In this document: in pieces, positions 1-9,983 of the stretch
Position numbering within the stretch: position 1 is the first letter of the stretch
Layout: every line of letters begins with the position of its first letter
Assembly (NCBI RefSeq): GCF_003612125.1
Contig: NZ_RAWI01000017.1
Span: forward strand, 1-54,062
Length of the DNA: 54,062 nt
Reading direction: 5' to 3'
DNA from: Corallococcus praedator
GTDB taxonomy: Bacteria > Myxococcota > Myxococcia > Myxococcales > Myxococcaceae
Notes under the pieces: generated by a model
Databases searched by the model: none
Told to the model about the DNA's origin: nothing
Seen by the model: only the letters and a program-made list of their open reading frames with translations
Position numbers and translations under genes: made by a program

Positions 1-153
1 CCCATGCCCCTGGAACCGCCACGGCTCCGGGCCCCGCCCCAATCCAGACCGGGTGCGACCGGATGAACCTATGCATGCCGTCCACCGTGCAAACCCCCGG
101 GCGTCCCGCTCCCTTGCCCCCTCGCACTCCCCCACATTCCGGGCGCCGCATTT

Positions 154-183
154 TTGACACCTTGAAACGGCGTGTGCGATAAC
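154..183 (+). promoter_or_regulatory. Putative sigma-70-type promoter
   Basis: TTGACA at 154-159 is followed after 18 bases by GATAAC at 178-183, giving a perfect -35 and a 4/6 match to the -10 consensus. A start point near 190 would leave a leader of about 38 bases carrying AAGGAG (213-218) ahead of the ATG at 228. This is sequence similarity only; housekeeping promoters of GC-rich myxobacteria are often more divergent than this. Confidence 0.5.
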
Positions 184-227
184 TCCCGGTCAGCCTTTTC
201 TCACCACCGCACAAGGAGTGGCAGGCG

Positions 228-437
228 ATGTTCACGGGCGTGAAGGTCTTCTCCGCTACCAAGGCCAAGGAGCGGGAAGAGTTGGGTGAGAACGTCACCC
301 GCTGGATCAAGAGCAACTCCGATCTCGAGATCGTGGACCGGGTCGTCTGCCAGTCCTCCGACAACGAGTTCCACTGCTACACGCTGGTGCTGTTCTACAA
401 GCACGCGAAGCCGGCGGTACCGGCCACAGCGCCTTAA
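228..437 (+). CDS. Small conserved-looking hypothetical protein (69 aa)
   Basis: I do not recognise a family. The protein is 69 residues, soluble-looking and without a signal peptide or membrane segment. It starts MFTGVKVFSATKAKEREELG and has a central acidic/hydrophobic stretch (residues about 25-35) followed by a Cys/His/Tyr-rich part (VVCQSSDNEFHCYTLVLFY, with Cys at about 41 and 50). The ATG is chosen because AAGGAG lies 9 bases upstream. A promoter-like element at 154-183 and a terminator-like hairpin at 481-534 make it look like a short monocistronic unit, which supports it being real. The region fits a one-domain alpha/beta peptide, but no function can be assigned. A longer frame starting at 286 overlaps this gene in another phase and belongs to the next gene. 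Confidence 0.7.
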   Translation: MFTGVKVFSATKAKEREELGENVTRWIKSNSDLEIVDRVVCQSSDNEFHCYTLVLFYKHAKPAVPATAP

Positions 438-480
438 CGGACCTCTTCTCCAGCACCGCTTCTTTCGTCGAGGGCCTGAT

Positions 481-534
481 CCCCCCGCACGCGCGGCCTC
501 ACAACGCGCGCGGGGAGACCGGGCCTTTCTATTT
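481..534 (+). terminator. Putative intrinsic terminator after the small protein gene
   Basis: A GC-rich stem pairs CGCGCG (490-495) with CGCGCG (505-510) and continues, across a 2-base bulge, with CCCCG (483-487) against CGGGG (511-515). The loop is 9 bases. Downstream there is a T-rich stretch at about 526-534. It lies between the 69-aa gene and the next coding region. Confidence 0.45.
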
Positions 535-555
535 CCCCATGTTAAGGTGCGCGCC

Positions 556-1932
<1,377 letters not shown>

Positions 1933-2111
1933 CTTTCGCGAAGCAAGCGCCCTCCCCTGCCCCACTCCCGGGGTGCGGGCGTCGCGCCACGGTTTGCTCC
2001 CGGAGTCACGGCCGCAGTGCCCCCCAGGACACTGGGCCTGCCCTACCTCCCGGGGACGCTTGTCGGCGTGGGTTTCCAGCCCATCTTGGAGGGGACCGCG
2101 AGGAGGGTGCC

Positions 2112-2591
2112 ATGCGACAGGGACGGGGGATGCTGCTGTTGCTCGGGGGGCTGGGGCTGCTCGCCGCCGCGTGTCAGTCCCGGGGAGGGACGGCCGAGGA
2201 GGTACGGACGCCGGGTTCGGCGCTCGCGGTGTTCCCTCTGTCCCGCCTGGAGGCCCTGCCGGAGGGCAGTGGCGGCAGTGGCAGCGCGGGCGAGATGGTG
2301 GCCAGCGAGGTGCCCGACTTCTACGGGACCGTCACCGCGGCGGGCAGCCGGGGCTTCACGGTGCGGGATGACGACGGCGTGGAGCGGCCCTTCGAGGTGG
2401 CCCCGTCGACGCGCATCCTGCGGGATGGCCAGCGCGTGCCCCGGGCCCAGCTTCGCGAGGGCGTGATGGTGCACACCACCTACGGCGAGCGGCTGGGGAG
2501 CTGGGTGGCCACCGACGTGGAGATCTACGCCGGCACGCCGTCACGCGACCTGACCGCGACGGCGACGACAGCGGCACCGACGAAGCGCTAG
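2112..2591 (+). CDS. Lipoprotein with DUF5666-like beta domain
   Basis: A 159-aa exported lipoprotein. A hydrophobic signal peptide ends in the lipobox LAAAC with Cys21 as lipidation site. After a Gly/Ser-rich spacer (GGSGGSGSAG, about residues 54-62), residues 70-135 form a predicted beta-rich segment (GTVTAAGSRGFTVRDDDG ... LREGVMVHTTY) that resembles DUF5666/OB-like domains, in which a conserved Thr and an 'L-x-x-G-x-x-V' stretch recur. The ATG at 2112 has AGGAGGG at 2101-2107 as ribosome binding site. The gene ends exactly where the convergent gene ends: the two stop codons overlap by two bases. Function unknown. Confidence 0.85.
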   Translation: MRQGRGMLLLLGGLGLLAAACQSRGGTAEEVRTPGSALAVFPLSRLEALPEGSGGSGSAGEMVASEVPDFYGTVTAAGSRGFTVRDDDGVERPFEVAPSTRILRDGQRVPRAQLREGVMVHTTYGERLGSWVATDVEIYAGTPSRDLTATATTAAPTKR

Positions 2592-3553
2592 TAGACGGCG
2601 AGCGCCTGCGGCAGGTGGTAACCCACGATGGTGAGCACCGGGATCTTCGGACCCTCGTCCTCTTCGTCGTTCGTCATGCCGGACGTTTCGCGCAGGCCGT
2701 CGAAGCGCGCGAGGATGACGTAGTCGCGGCGCGTCTCCAGGAACGGATCCGCGGAGGCCAGCCGGCCCAGGGCCTCGCGGCCCGTCTCGTCGGAGATGTT
2801 GTCGTAGGTCCGCTCCGTCGTGGACCGGGCGGTGCGCTCGCGCGTGAAGATGGAACCCCCCACCCGCCCCTCACCGGTCATCGCCGTGCGTCCGCCCAGG
2901 TCGCCGGACGTCTCCGACACGCTGTCCGAGTGGTACGTCACCCCCACCTCGCGCTGCGAGCCCACGGACTGGAGGCCCTGCTCCACCAGCCACAGCGTGG
3001 GACGCTCACCGTCCAGGCGCTGATCCGCCACCTGGGCGCGCAAGAGCACGTAGCGGCCCCGGTAGGTGTCCGGCTGCGCGATGGCGGACGCGAGCGAGAA
3101 GATGGGCACCTTGCGCGAGTGCAGCAGGCGCAACTCGCCATCCACGCTGCCACCCCGGTGGGCCACCACCCGGGCGATGAGGTTGGCGGCGTCCGGACGC
3201 ACGCGCAGGTCTTCGGCCCACGCGCTGCCCAGCACCGCGCCCAGCTGCGTGAACGCGGGCGACTCCGAGCACACCTTCAGCGCCAGCCACGCGTCGTCGC
3301 GCGACGTCGCCTGGAGCCTGCGGGCCGCGCCCTCGCAGGTGGCGGGCGTGGGGTAGCGGGCCGTGAATGCGCGGGCATCCTGGGGCGACGGCGGCGGGTT
3401 CTCCGCGGGCGGCCGGGCCTGGGCCTGCACCCGGGCCGGCTGGGGCGCCGGCGCGTCCGTGAGGGCGCGGTCCTCCAGGTTCACATGCGAGTGCGCGGCA
3501 CCGCAGCCGGTGGCGAGCGCGCCCAGCAGGGTCAGCATCGGGAAACGGAGCAT
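2588..3553 (-). CDS. Lipoprotein of unknown function (321 aa)
   Basis: Exported lipoprotein with signal peptide and lipobox ATGC (Cys17). A Pro/Ala-rich linker (residues about 30-60) leads to a domain with paired cysteines (ATCEGAARRL, LKVCSESPAF). The C-terminal half contains predicted strands consistent with an OB-fold or nucleic-acid-binding-like module (YRGRYVLLRAQVADQRLDG), but I cannot name a family. It is the last gene of the minus-strand run starting at 12505, 31 bases below the preceding gene, so it may be co-transcribed with it. Its stop codon overlaps that of the convergent lipoprotein gene ending at 2591. Confidence 0.8.
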   Translation of the reverse strand: MLRFPMLTLLGALATGCGAAHSHVNLEDRALTDAPAPQPARVQAQARPPAENPPPSPQDARAFTARYPTPATCEGAARRLQATSRDDAWLALKVCSESPAFTQLGAVLGSAWAEDLRVRPDAANLIARVVAHRGGSVDGELRLLHSRKVPIFSLASAIAQPDTYRGRYVLLRAQVADQRLDGERPTLWLVEQGLQSVGSQREVGVTYHSDSVSETSGDLGGRTAMTGEGRVGGSIFTRERTARSTTERTYDNISDETGREALGRLASADPFLETRRDYVILARFDGLRETSGMTNDEEDEGPKIPVLTIVGYHLPQALAVY

Positions 3554-3584
3554 GGCGCGAGCCTCTTTCGAAAGGGACGGTGGG

Positions 3585-4271
3585 TTACAGCGCCGCGGAG
3601 CCGGTGTCCTGGCTCGCGCGCGACGGGGGCGGACGGGGAATGGACGCGGACGGGGGCAGCATCATCGAACAGGCGTCACGGCAGCGCTCGTCCAGACACG
3701 CGAGCGTGCCGGGCCCGGCCTGCTGGCGCGACACGTCCGCGTAGCAGGCCTCCCCGTTGCCCGGGCAGTGGCTGCGCGCGGCGCACTCGCAGCAGGAGGA
3801 GGCCACGGCGGCCATCAACTGCACGTCCTGGAGCACGGTGGACAGCGCCCGGTAGCAGGCGCGGGCCGCGGGCGCGAAGCGTCCCTTCGAATCCACCACC
3901 GGTGAGTTGCCATCCAGGCCGCAGCGGCCCACCACGGTGGCGTACTTGCGCTCGCAGACGGAGACGAGCTTGTCATCCGCCACGCCGTCCCGGGCGTTGC
4001 TGATGGCCTCCGAACACAGGGCGCGCGACGCCTCCTTGAGCAGCTGGAGGTTGGCGTGCTCCACGTCAGCGTTGGGGGCGCCGGGAGGCGGCAGCTCCGC
4101 CTCGAAGACGCACTCCTTGCCCGCGCGCAGCGTGTCGATGGTGCAGGCCCACGCCGTGGGCGACGCATCCACCAGCGGGGGCGCGCCCAGCGCTTCGGGA
4201 GGAAGGGACGACGGCGCGGCACCGGGCGGTGCGGCACCGAGGAGCAGCAGGGACAAGAGCATCGCCTTCAT
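3585..4271 (-). CDS. Secreted cysteine-rich protein
   Basis: A 228-aa protein with an N-terminal signal peptide (MKAMLLSLLLLGAAPPGAA) and about fourteen cysteines in the mature part, including the cluster SSCCECAARSHC and a second group ACLDERCRDAC near the C-terminus. These suggest disulfide bonds in the envelope. There is no lipobox, so it should be periplasmic or secreted. The start ATG at 4271 is preferred over an in-frame ATG at 4304 because it places the hydrophobic core directly at the N-terminus. It lies 33 bases below the metallophosphoesterase gene and 31 bases above the last lipoprotein gene. No family recognised. Confidence 0.8.
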   Translation of the reverse strand: MKAMLLSLLLLGAAPPGAAPSSLPPEALGAPPLVDASPTAWACTIDTLRAGKECVFEAELPPPGAPNADVEHANLQLLKEASRALCSEAISNARDGVADDKLVSVCERKYATVVGRCGLDGNSPVVDSKGRFAPAARACYRALSTVLQDVQLMAAVASSCCECAARSHCPGNGEACYADVSRQQAGPGTLACLDERCRDACSMMLPPSASIPRPPPSRASQDTGSAAL

Positions 4272-4304
4272 GACCGCCCAGCGTAGGACTTCGGCTCGCG
4301 CCAC

Positions 4305-6164
4305 TCAAACCGGGCCGGCCGGAGGCTGTTCGTCCTGCGTCACGAGGGCGGGTGCCAATTGACCGGTGCCCAACGTCAGCGGCGGTGCCTTCGAGCGCCC
4401 GATGACGACGGGCGGCTCGATGAGCGCGGGGGGCGTGGCCCGGTGGTCGCGCGGGTCCGGCACCCAGACCGGCTCCTCTGGAGAATGGCCGTGCTGCCAC
4501 CGGCGCGGCACCCGGCGCAGGCCCACCGGATACACCGTCAGCTCCCCGTCCTTGTCGAAGTGGAGCCGCAGGAAGTTCTTCCAGTCCGGAATGGCCAGCG
4601 AGGAGAACGCCTCATTGGGGTGACACGAGAACACGTTGAGCGACAACAGCAGGTACACGCCCACCACCAGGGGGCCCACCAGCGCGCCCCCGCCAAAGAG
4701 CAGCAGGCCGCTCAGGAAGTCGCGCCGCAGGCTCCATTGCAGCTCGCTCGCCAGGGGCGCGGCGACGGAGGACACGCCCCAGGTCAGCAGCAACGCGACG
4801 ACCAGGTGCGCCGCCCCGTGAACGCCTCCGGACACCTTCTGCCAGGCCTTGCCTCTGCGGTCGTCCGCGAAGGCGATGGCGCCCAGCAGCGTTCCCGCGG
4901 CGACCAGCAACGAACCCGTGCTCTGCAGCGCGGCGCTGAGGACTTCGCGCAGGGGTGGCGCGGACACGGCGCCTTCGTTGAGGTTCGCGGCCACGCCCCA
5001 CCCCAGCAGCGCGTACACGAAGCCCATGAACGCGGCGAACCAGGGGTTGATGGCGGGGAACAGCAGGTTGCGCCAGGTCAGCTCCCGGGACGTCTTCTGG
5101 GACGGGAAGCACTCCTTCAACACGAAGCCGTCCGGACGCGTGTCCACCCGGGGCAGGTGCGTGGGATGCAGGAAGGCCCCTCCCCCACCCGCGACGATCT
5201 TCTGCCGCCCTTCCGTGTTCTCGTGCCGACGGTAGTGGTGCAGGTCCCCCGCCAGGAACACGCTCACCCGCTTGCCCAGGATCCGCTGCTCCAGGAAGTC
5301 GATGTTGTTGTCCAGGAAGCCGCGCCCCGCGTGAGGCTTCACCTGCTGTTTGATCCACGCCGGCTCCGCGTTGCAGAGGATGACGCGGTCATCGGAGCCC
5401 ATCTGCGCGGCCACCTTGCGGAAGAACTCCACCTGCGACGCATCCAGGTCGGACTCCAGTTGCATGTCCGTACCCAACAGCCACCAACCGTGCGGCAGCT
5501 TCAGCGCGAAGTAGCTGCGCTGTTGCCGCGTCTGCCAGCCCCTGGAGCGCCGGCCCTGGCAGAACAGGCGCGTGAAGGACACCAGCCCGTCGTACCAGTC
5601 GTGATTGCCCGGCACCGCGAACAGGTGCGGCCGGTGGCGGCGGTCGTTCAGCGCGTCCTCGTACGGCACCACCGTGCGCGCCTGGTACTCCTCCACGCTC
5701 GCGGTCGGGTACACCTCATCCCCACCGAACACGAGCACGTCGCCGCCCTCGGTGTGGTGCACCTGTCCCGTCGCGTCCCGCACCTCCAGCGTCGGCGCCA
5801 TCACGGCGGACGCCACCGCGTAGGTGGAGTCCCAGCCGTCACCCAGGTCCGAGACGTAGTCCAGCCACAGCTCCTCGCGGGCCTTCCCGTCACCGTCCTC
5901 CGAGTAGTCGAACGCCAGCGGCTGCGGCCGCGCCACCGCGTCCAGCAGCCGCCGGTCCGCCTGCCGTCCAATGGTCTCCGACAGCAGCGACTTCAGGCCC
6001 GTCTTCGCGAGCACCCCGGGGTCGTACCAGGCCACCATCGGCTTGCCCGGAGGCGTGTCCCGGAGAGGGGCCCGCCGCGCGTGGCGCCGCGCCCGGAGCC
6101 GGGCGGGAAGCGGGCGCGAGAGCGGGCCGACATGCCGGCTCACATCCGTGGAGCGGACGGCCAT
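4305..6164 (-). CDS. Membrane-anchored metallophosphoesterase
   Basis: A calcineurin-like phosphoesterase of 619 aa. The N-terminal two thirds carry the metal-binding motifs LGDG, GGDEVYP, GNHDWYDG, an 'N-A-E-P' segment and AGDLHHY, which supply the Asp/Asn/His ligands of a di-metal centre. The usual first motif D-x-H is replaced by a SDLGDG-like stretch. After about residue 335 come four or five hydrophobic segments, then a C-terminal cytoplasmic-looking tail. Phosphoesterases of this build act on phospholipid-type or nucleotide substrates, but the substrate is not predictable. The ATG at 6164 overlaps the end of the oxidoreductase gene by 25 bases, which implies translational coupling; an ATG at 6188 is an alternative. 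Its position suggests dephosphorylation of a lipid intermediate in the same pathway (inference). Confidence 0.85.
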   Translation of the reverse strand: MAVRSTDVSRHVGPLSRPLPARLRARRHARRAPLRDTPPGKPMVAWYDPGVLAKTGLKSLLSETIGRQADRRLLDAVARPQPLAFDYSEDGDGKAREELWLDYVSDLGDGWDSTYAVASAVMAPTLEVRDATGQVHHTEGGDVLVFGGDEVYPTASVEEYQARTVVPYEDALNDRRHRPHLFAVPGNHDWYDGLVSFTRLFCQGRRSRGWQTRQQRSYFALKLPHGWWLLGTDMQLESDLDASQVEFFRKVAAQMGSDDRVILCNAEPAWIKQQVKPHAGRGFLDNNIDFLEQRILGKRVSVFLAGDLHHYRRHENTEGRQKIVAGGGGAFLHPTHLPRVDTRPDGFVLKECFPSQKTSRELTWRNLLFPAINPWFAAFMGFVYALLGWGVAANLNEGAVSAPPLREVLSAALQSTGSLLVAAGTLLGAIAFADDRRGKAWQKVSGGVHGAAHLVVALLLTWGVSSVAAPLASELQWSLRRDFLSGLLLFGGGALVGPLVVGVYLLLSLNVFSCHPNEAFSSLAIPDWKNFLRLHFDKDGELTVYPVGLRRVPRRWQHGHSPEEPVWVPDPRDHRATPPALIEPPVVIGRSKAPPLTLGTGQLAPALVTQDEQPPAGPV

Positions 6165-7915
6165 GCCTCCTCCTCCGTCCGGCGCCACCCGTGGACGGGC
6201 GCGTCGTGGTGATGGGCGTCGATGAGGTGATCCGCGAAGCGGTCCGCGAGCGCGGCGATGGTGAGGCTGGGGTTGGGTCCGGTGGGGCCCGGCATCATCG
6301 CGCCGTCCGCCACGTACAGGCCCGGGTGCCCGAACGCCTCACCCGTCGAGTCCACCACGCCCGACTCCGGCGCGGACCCCATGGGACAGCCCCCCAGCGG
6401 GTGCACGGTGATGACCCGGCTCAGGTAGCTGAGCGGGTTCTGCACCAGCTTCCCTTCGAGCGCGGTGGCGATGTCCGCCATCGACTGGCGCACGCGGTCG
6501 AAGTACGCCTTCGACCCGCTCAGCTTCCAGTCGATGTCCAGCATCCCGTCCTCCGTCAGGCGCATGTGCCCGGTGGGGATGTCGCGCCCCATGCCCAGCA
6601 GCGGCAGCGACGTCGCGGAGCCCAGGCAGTCGCCCAACAGCTCGGCGATCTCCTCGCTCACATCCGAGTCGCGCGTGAGGCCCGTCCAGCCGCGCACGAG
6701 GCGCCAGCCCAGCCGCAGGCCACGCTTCAGCAACGGCACCTGGTGCGCACCCTCGTAGAGCCAGTTGACGAACTCCGGGAAGCCCGCGTCCTCGATGTAG
6801 TAGCCCCGTCCGGTGCCGCCCTCCTCCGCGCCCCGGAAGTGGAGCGCGCTGGTGATGACCGGCCCGTGCCCGCCATCCAGGATGCGAGGCAGCGCCTTGC
6901 CTGTGCTGGTGTCGCGGCACTGCCGCATGAAGCCCAGCAGGTCCCCGTTGCCGCAGAAGCGCGCCCCCAACTGGTCGCTGAGCGCGGGGAAGTGCCGCCG
7001 GTTCTTCAAGAGCAGGTACGTGGTGCCGAACGTGCCCGCCGCCAGCACCAGCCGGTCCGCCGTCACGGTGGTGCGCGGCTGCATCGACTGGGGGCCCTCG
7101 CGCGGCGTCTCCTCCGTCACGTCGCGGTGATCCAGGTACTGCACGACGTAGCCCCCACCGTCGGCGGGCCACAGCTCCGTCACCTCGGCGCGCGTGCGCA
7201 GCTCCGCCCCGGCGCGCTTCGCCGCGGAGAGGTACGTGTAATCGAGCGTGTTCTTGCTGCCGGTGTTGCAGCCGATGTCGCACTCGCCGCAGAGGTGACA
7301 GGTGGTGCGCGTGCGGCCGTGGAGGTTGGGATGCTCCTCGCGGATGGGCTCGCCCGGCACGGGTGCCTCGCCGGGGTTCCCGAACGTCACCGCCAGCGGA
7401 GGAAGCTGCCAGTCCGCGGCGCGGCCCAGGCGCTGGGCGGCCAGCCGCATGGCCTGCGTCTTCGCGGTGGAGGCATAGGGCGCGTGCTCCAGCGGGTAGC
7501 GCTGCACGCGCATCATCCGCTCCACGGCGTCGTAGTGCGCTTCCAGATCCTCGCGGGTGACGGGCCAGTTCTCATAGCCCCCGTCGCGCGGGTCCTCGTG
7601 GATGAAGGTCTTCTCGTCCTTGCGCAAGAGCACGTTGGCGTAGATGAGCGACCCACCGCCCAGGCCCGAGGACACCACGCCCCCCAGCCCCTTGAAGGAC
7701 CACAGGTTGAAGAGGCCGTGCAGGCCCTGGCGCGGGTCCCAGAAGTTGCGGCGCATGTCGTGCGGACTCCGGGGGAACGAACCGGGCGGGTACGCCTTGC
7801 CGCGCTCCAGCACGCACACCCGCAGGCCCGCTTCCGCCAGGCGCCACGCCATCACCGAACCGCCGAAACCCGAACCCACGATGACGACGTCGAAGTGTTC
7901 AGACCTCGTTTTCAT
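6140..7915 (-). CDS. GMC-family FAD oxidoreductase (cholesterol-oxidase-like)
   Basis: A 591-aa flavoprotein that should oxidise an alcohol, probably of a sterol or other hydrophobic molecule. The Rossmann dinucleotide fold is at residues 8-38 (VVIVGSGFGGSVMAWRLAEA then VLERG). The substrate/FAD segment GLGGVVSSGLGGGSLIYANV follows. The C-terminal GMC signature holds the catalytic His in VHPLGGCPMG (His about 505) and the final FAD motif GLYVADGAMMPGPTGPNPS. A cluster CHLCGECDIGC (Cys206, 209, 212, 216) is conserved in long-chain alcohol oxidase and cholesterol-oxidase-like members and resembles an iron-sulfur motif. There is no Tat signal, so it is probably cytoplasmic or membrane-associated. 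It overlaps the patatin gene by 17 bases and the phosphoesterase by 25. Confidence 0.92.
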   Translation of the reverse strand: MKTRSEHFDVVIVGSGFGGSVMAWRLAEAGLRVCVLERGKAYPPGSFPRSPHDMRRNFWDPRQGLHGLFNLWSFKGLGGVVSSGLGGGSLIYANVLLRKDEKTFIHEDPRDGGYENWPVTREDLEAHYDAVERMMRVQRYPLEHAPYASTAKTQAMRLAAQRLGRAADWQLPPLAVTFGNPGEAPVPGEPIREEHPNLHGRTRTTCHLCGECDIGCNTGSKNTLDYTYLSAAKRAGAELRTRAEVTELWPADGGGYVVQYLDHRDVTEETPREGPQSMQPRTTVTADRLVLAAGTFGTTYLLLKNRRHFPALSDQLGARFCGNGDLLGFMRQCRDTSTGKALPRILDGGHGPVITSALHFRGAEEGGTGRGYYIEDAGFPEFVNWLYEGAHQVPLLKRGLRLGWRLVRGWTGLTRDSDVSEEIAELLGDCLGSATSLPLLGMGRDIPTGHMRLTEDGMLDIDWKLSGSKAYFDRVRQSMADIATALEGKLVQNPLSYLSRVITVHPLGGCPMGSAPESGVVDSTGEAFGHPGLYVADGAMMPGPTGPNPSLTIAALADRFADHLIDAHHHDAPVHGWRRTEEEAWPSAPRM

Positions 7916-9983
7916 GCAGCTCCTTCGCGTCCGAGCCGCCCCGCGCCCGGAGCGAGTAGAGGTCCCAGAGCGCGCCCATGAACAGCTTGCCGAACCGGGT
8001 GATGATCTGCAGTCCCTCCACGCCTTCGCGCGAGGAGCGCATGCTGGTGACCAGTTGCAGCAGCTCCCGCAGGCTCAGCACCAGGATGCCGGAGCCCACC
8101 ACGGGGCCTCGCGCGTCGGTGCCTTCGTGCAGGTGGCAGTACAAGCGCGTGGTGTCCCGCCAGAGGTCCGGCCCCGCGTCGTCGTGGAGGGTCTTCGTCC
8201 CCTCCAGGTAGTACTCGCGGTCGTGGGCCTGGAAGTTCAGGCCGTAGCTCATGATCTGCGTGGTGGGGTCGTCGGTGGGACGGAAGAGGTTGAAGCTCCC
8301 CTGCTGCACGGGCAGGTCGTCCCCCAGCGGCCGATATTGGATGTGGGCCACCAGCCGGGCGGCGTGGGACGGGTCGCGGACGAACGCGTCCATGTCGTCG
8401 ATGCTGATGGTGCAGTGCATGGTGAAGAGCGTGGAGCGACCATCGTGGGCTCCCGCCTCGGGGTCGGTGGTGCCCAGGGCCAGTGGACCGGACATGGTCT
8501 CGCGGAAGGTCAGTTCAGGGGCGGATTCAGTCATCTGCGTGATCTCCGGGTTGAGGGGCAGGCCCTGGGGGTCCGCCGAGCGCAGGTAGCGGCAGGCGTC
8601 CGAGTAGCCCTGGTCGATGAGGGACGCGGCGGTGACATGTCCCGCGTAGAAGTCCGGATCCAACGGCAGGGGCCGCTCCGGCTTGATGAGGTGGACGACG
8701 ATGGGCCGGGGGTGTCCCGGAACGTGTTCGCCCGCGAGGATGCGCGCGTTGAGCTCGCGCACCTGCTCCAGCTGGGCGAAGAGCGCACCGTTCGCGCTGA
8801 GTTCAATCATGTTGACGTACTGGTGGAAGAAGCCCTTGCCGTAGCCGGATGTGTTGCCGATGCACCAGACGACCCACACCTCGTCCGCCCCGCGCCGCAC
8901 GGCCTCCATCACGTTCGCATCCTGGATCCACACCGAGTCCAGGTAGAGCCGACCGTCCTTCGACACGGGCGGCATGAAGAGCGGCAGGGAGATGCCGGCC
9001 ACCAGCAGGTCGCGGTCCACGTCGGTGTGGGGGATGGCCTCGTTGGTCTTCCGGCCGAAGTCACAGACGTTGAAGGTGCCCGCGCGTTCGCGGCTCGCGC
9101 GCACGGCGTCCACGTCGATGCCCAGGTGCGGGAAGACGCGCTCCACGATGCCGTCCGCGTCGCCCAGCGCCTCGAGCCTCCAGGGACGCGCGTACGCATC
9201 CAGCGGCATCAGGGACACGAAGTCCTTCACGCGCAGGGTCCGCCACCGCTCGCACATCTCGGCGGGAGACAAGCCGGACAGCCACATCGCCAGGGTGATG
9301 ATGCCGCCCGACGTGCCGTCCGCATGCGCGAAGGTCAGCCCCTTGTCCGTCAGCGCGCGCAACACCCCCGACTGCCAGGCGACGCGCATGCCGCCACCCG
9401 CCAGGACCAGGGAGCGGCGGGGTTCAGCGGCCTCTCCCTGGAAGGCCGCCTGCGAACCCGCGAAGGGCTCCACACCGGGCTCGATGGGCGCGACCGAGAC
9501 GGGGCCGGTGTCATCGCCCGGCTCCACCTCCGAAGGCGGCTTGAGCACGGAGATGACCTGCTCGCGCTGGCGCAGCGTCACGTAGAACCCGAGCACCAGC
9601 GCGGCCGACAGGGCATCGAACGCCGCCACGAGCAGCGACACCGGCGACAGCAGTCCCCGCGCGACGGCCACCGCCACCATCAGGCACGCCCCGACCTTCT
9701 GGAGCCCCGACCACAGGAAGGCCGCGGGGTTCGCGCGGGGCTCGTGCAGGCCGTGCAGCAGCAGGCCGCCGAACAGCACCATGAACATCCCCACGATGCG
9801 GAAGAAGTGCGCGGGCGCGGCGGACGCATCCGCCTGCATGAGGCGCAGCTCCGTGCCGGGCAGGAACATCTGCACCACGCCGGACACGACGGTGATCCAC
9901 CCGATCGCCGCGAGCGCCCAGCGCCATCCGCGCCCGTGGGTGCGGGACAGGCGCTCCAGCCGCCGCGGCAGGCCCGGGCTCAT
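7899..9983 (-). CDS. Membrane-anchored patatin-like phospholipase
   Basis: A 694-aa three-part protein. Residues about 20-140 form four hydrophobic segments. Residues about 190-450 form a patatin acyl hydrolase, with the glycine-rich oxyanion loop AGGGMR, nucleophile Ser225 in GTSGG and the presumed dyad Asp349 in YLDSVW; the usual D-G-G is altered to D-S-V. Residues about 505-690 are a third beta-rich domain, including SGPLALG, GSFNLFRP and YYLEGTKTLHDDAGPDLW. I recall the same domain as the linker between GMC oxidoreductase and hydrolase in large fused actinobacterial cholesterol-oxidase-like proteins. The ATG at 9983 gives a 4-base ATGA overlap with the membrane-protein gene above it. Expected role: release of fatty acids from a lipid at the membrane. 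Confidence 0.9.
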   Translation of the reverse strand: MSPGLPRRLERLSRTHGRGWRWALAAIGWITVVSGVVQMFLPGTELRLMQADASAAPAHFFRIVGMFMVLFGGLLLHGLHEPRANPAAFLWSGLQKVGACLMVAVAVARGLLSPVSLLVAAFDALSAALVLGFYVTLRQREQVISVLKPPSEVEPGDDTGPVSVAPIEPGVEPFAGSQAAFQGEAAEPRRSLVLAGGGMRVAWQSGVLRALTDKGLTFAHADGTSGGIITLAMWLSGLSPAEMCERWRTLRVKDFVSLMPLDAYARPWRLEALGDADGIVERVFPHLGIDVDAVRASRERAGTFNVCDFGRKTNEAIPHTDVDRDLLVAGISLPLFMPPVSKDGRLYLDSVWIQDANVMEAVRRGADEVWVVWCIGNTSGYGKGFFHQYVNMIELSANGALFAQLEQVRELNARILAGEHVPGHPRPIVVHLIKPERPLPLDPDFYAGHVTAASLIDQGYSDACRYLRSADPQGLPLNPEITQMTESAPELTFRETMSGPLALGTTDPEAGAHDGRSTLFTMHCTISIDDMDAFVRDPSHAARLVAHIQYRPLGDDLPVQQGSFNLFRPTDDPTTQIMSYGLNFQAHDREYYLEGTKTLHDDAGPDLWRDTTRLYCHLHEGTDARGPVVGSGILVLSLRELLQLVTSMRSSREGVEGLQIITRFGKLFMGALWDLYSLRARGGSDAKELHENEV

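Noticed and set aside
1-5. A minus-strand ATG at position 5 that could be the start of a gene leaving the window.
   Set aside because: Only five bases are visible and no ribosome site or promoter can be judged; positions 1-150 otherwise show no coding frame.
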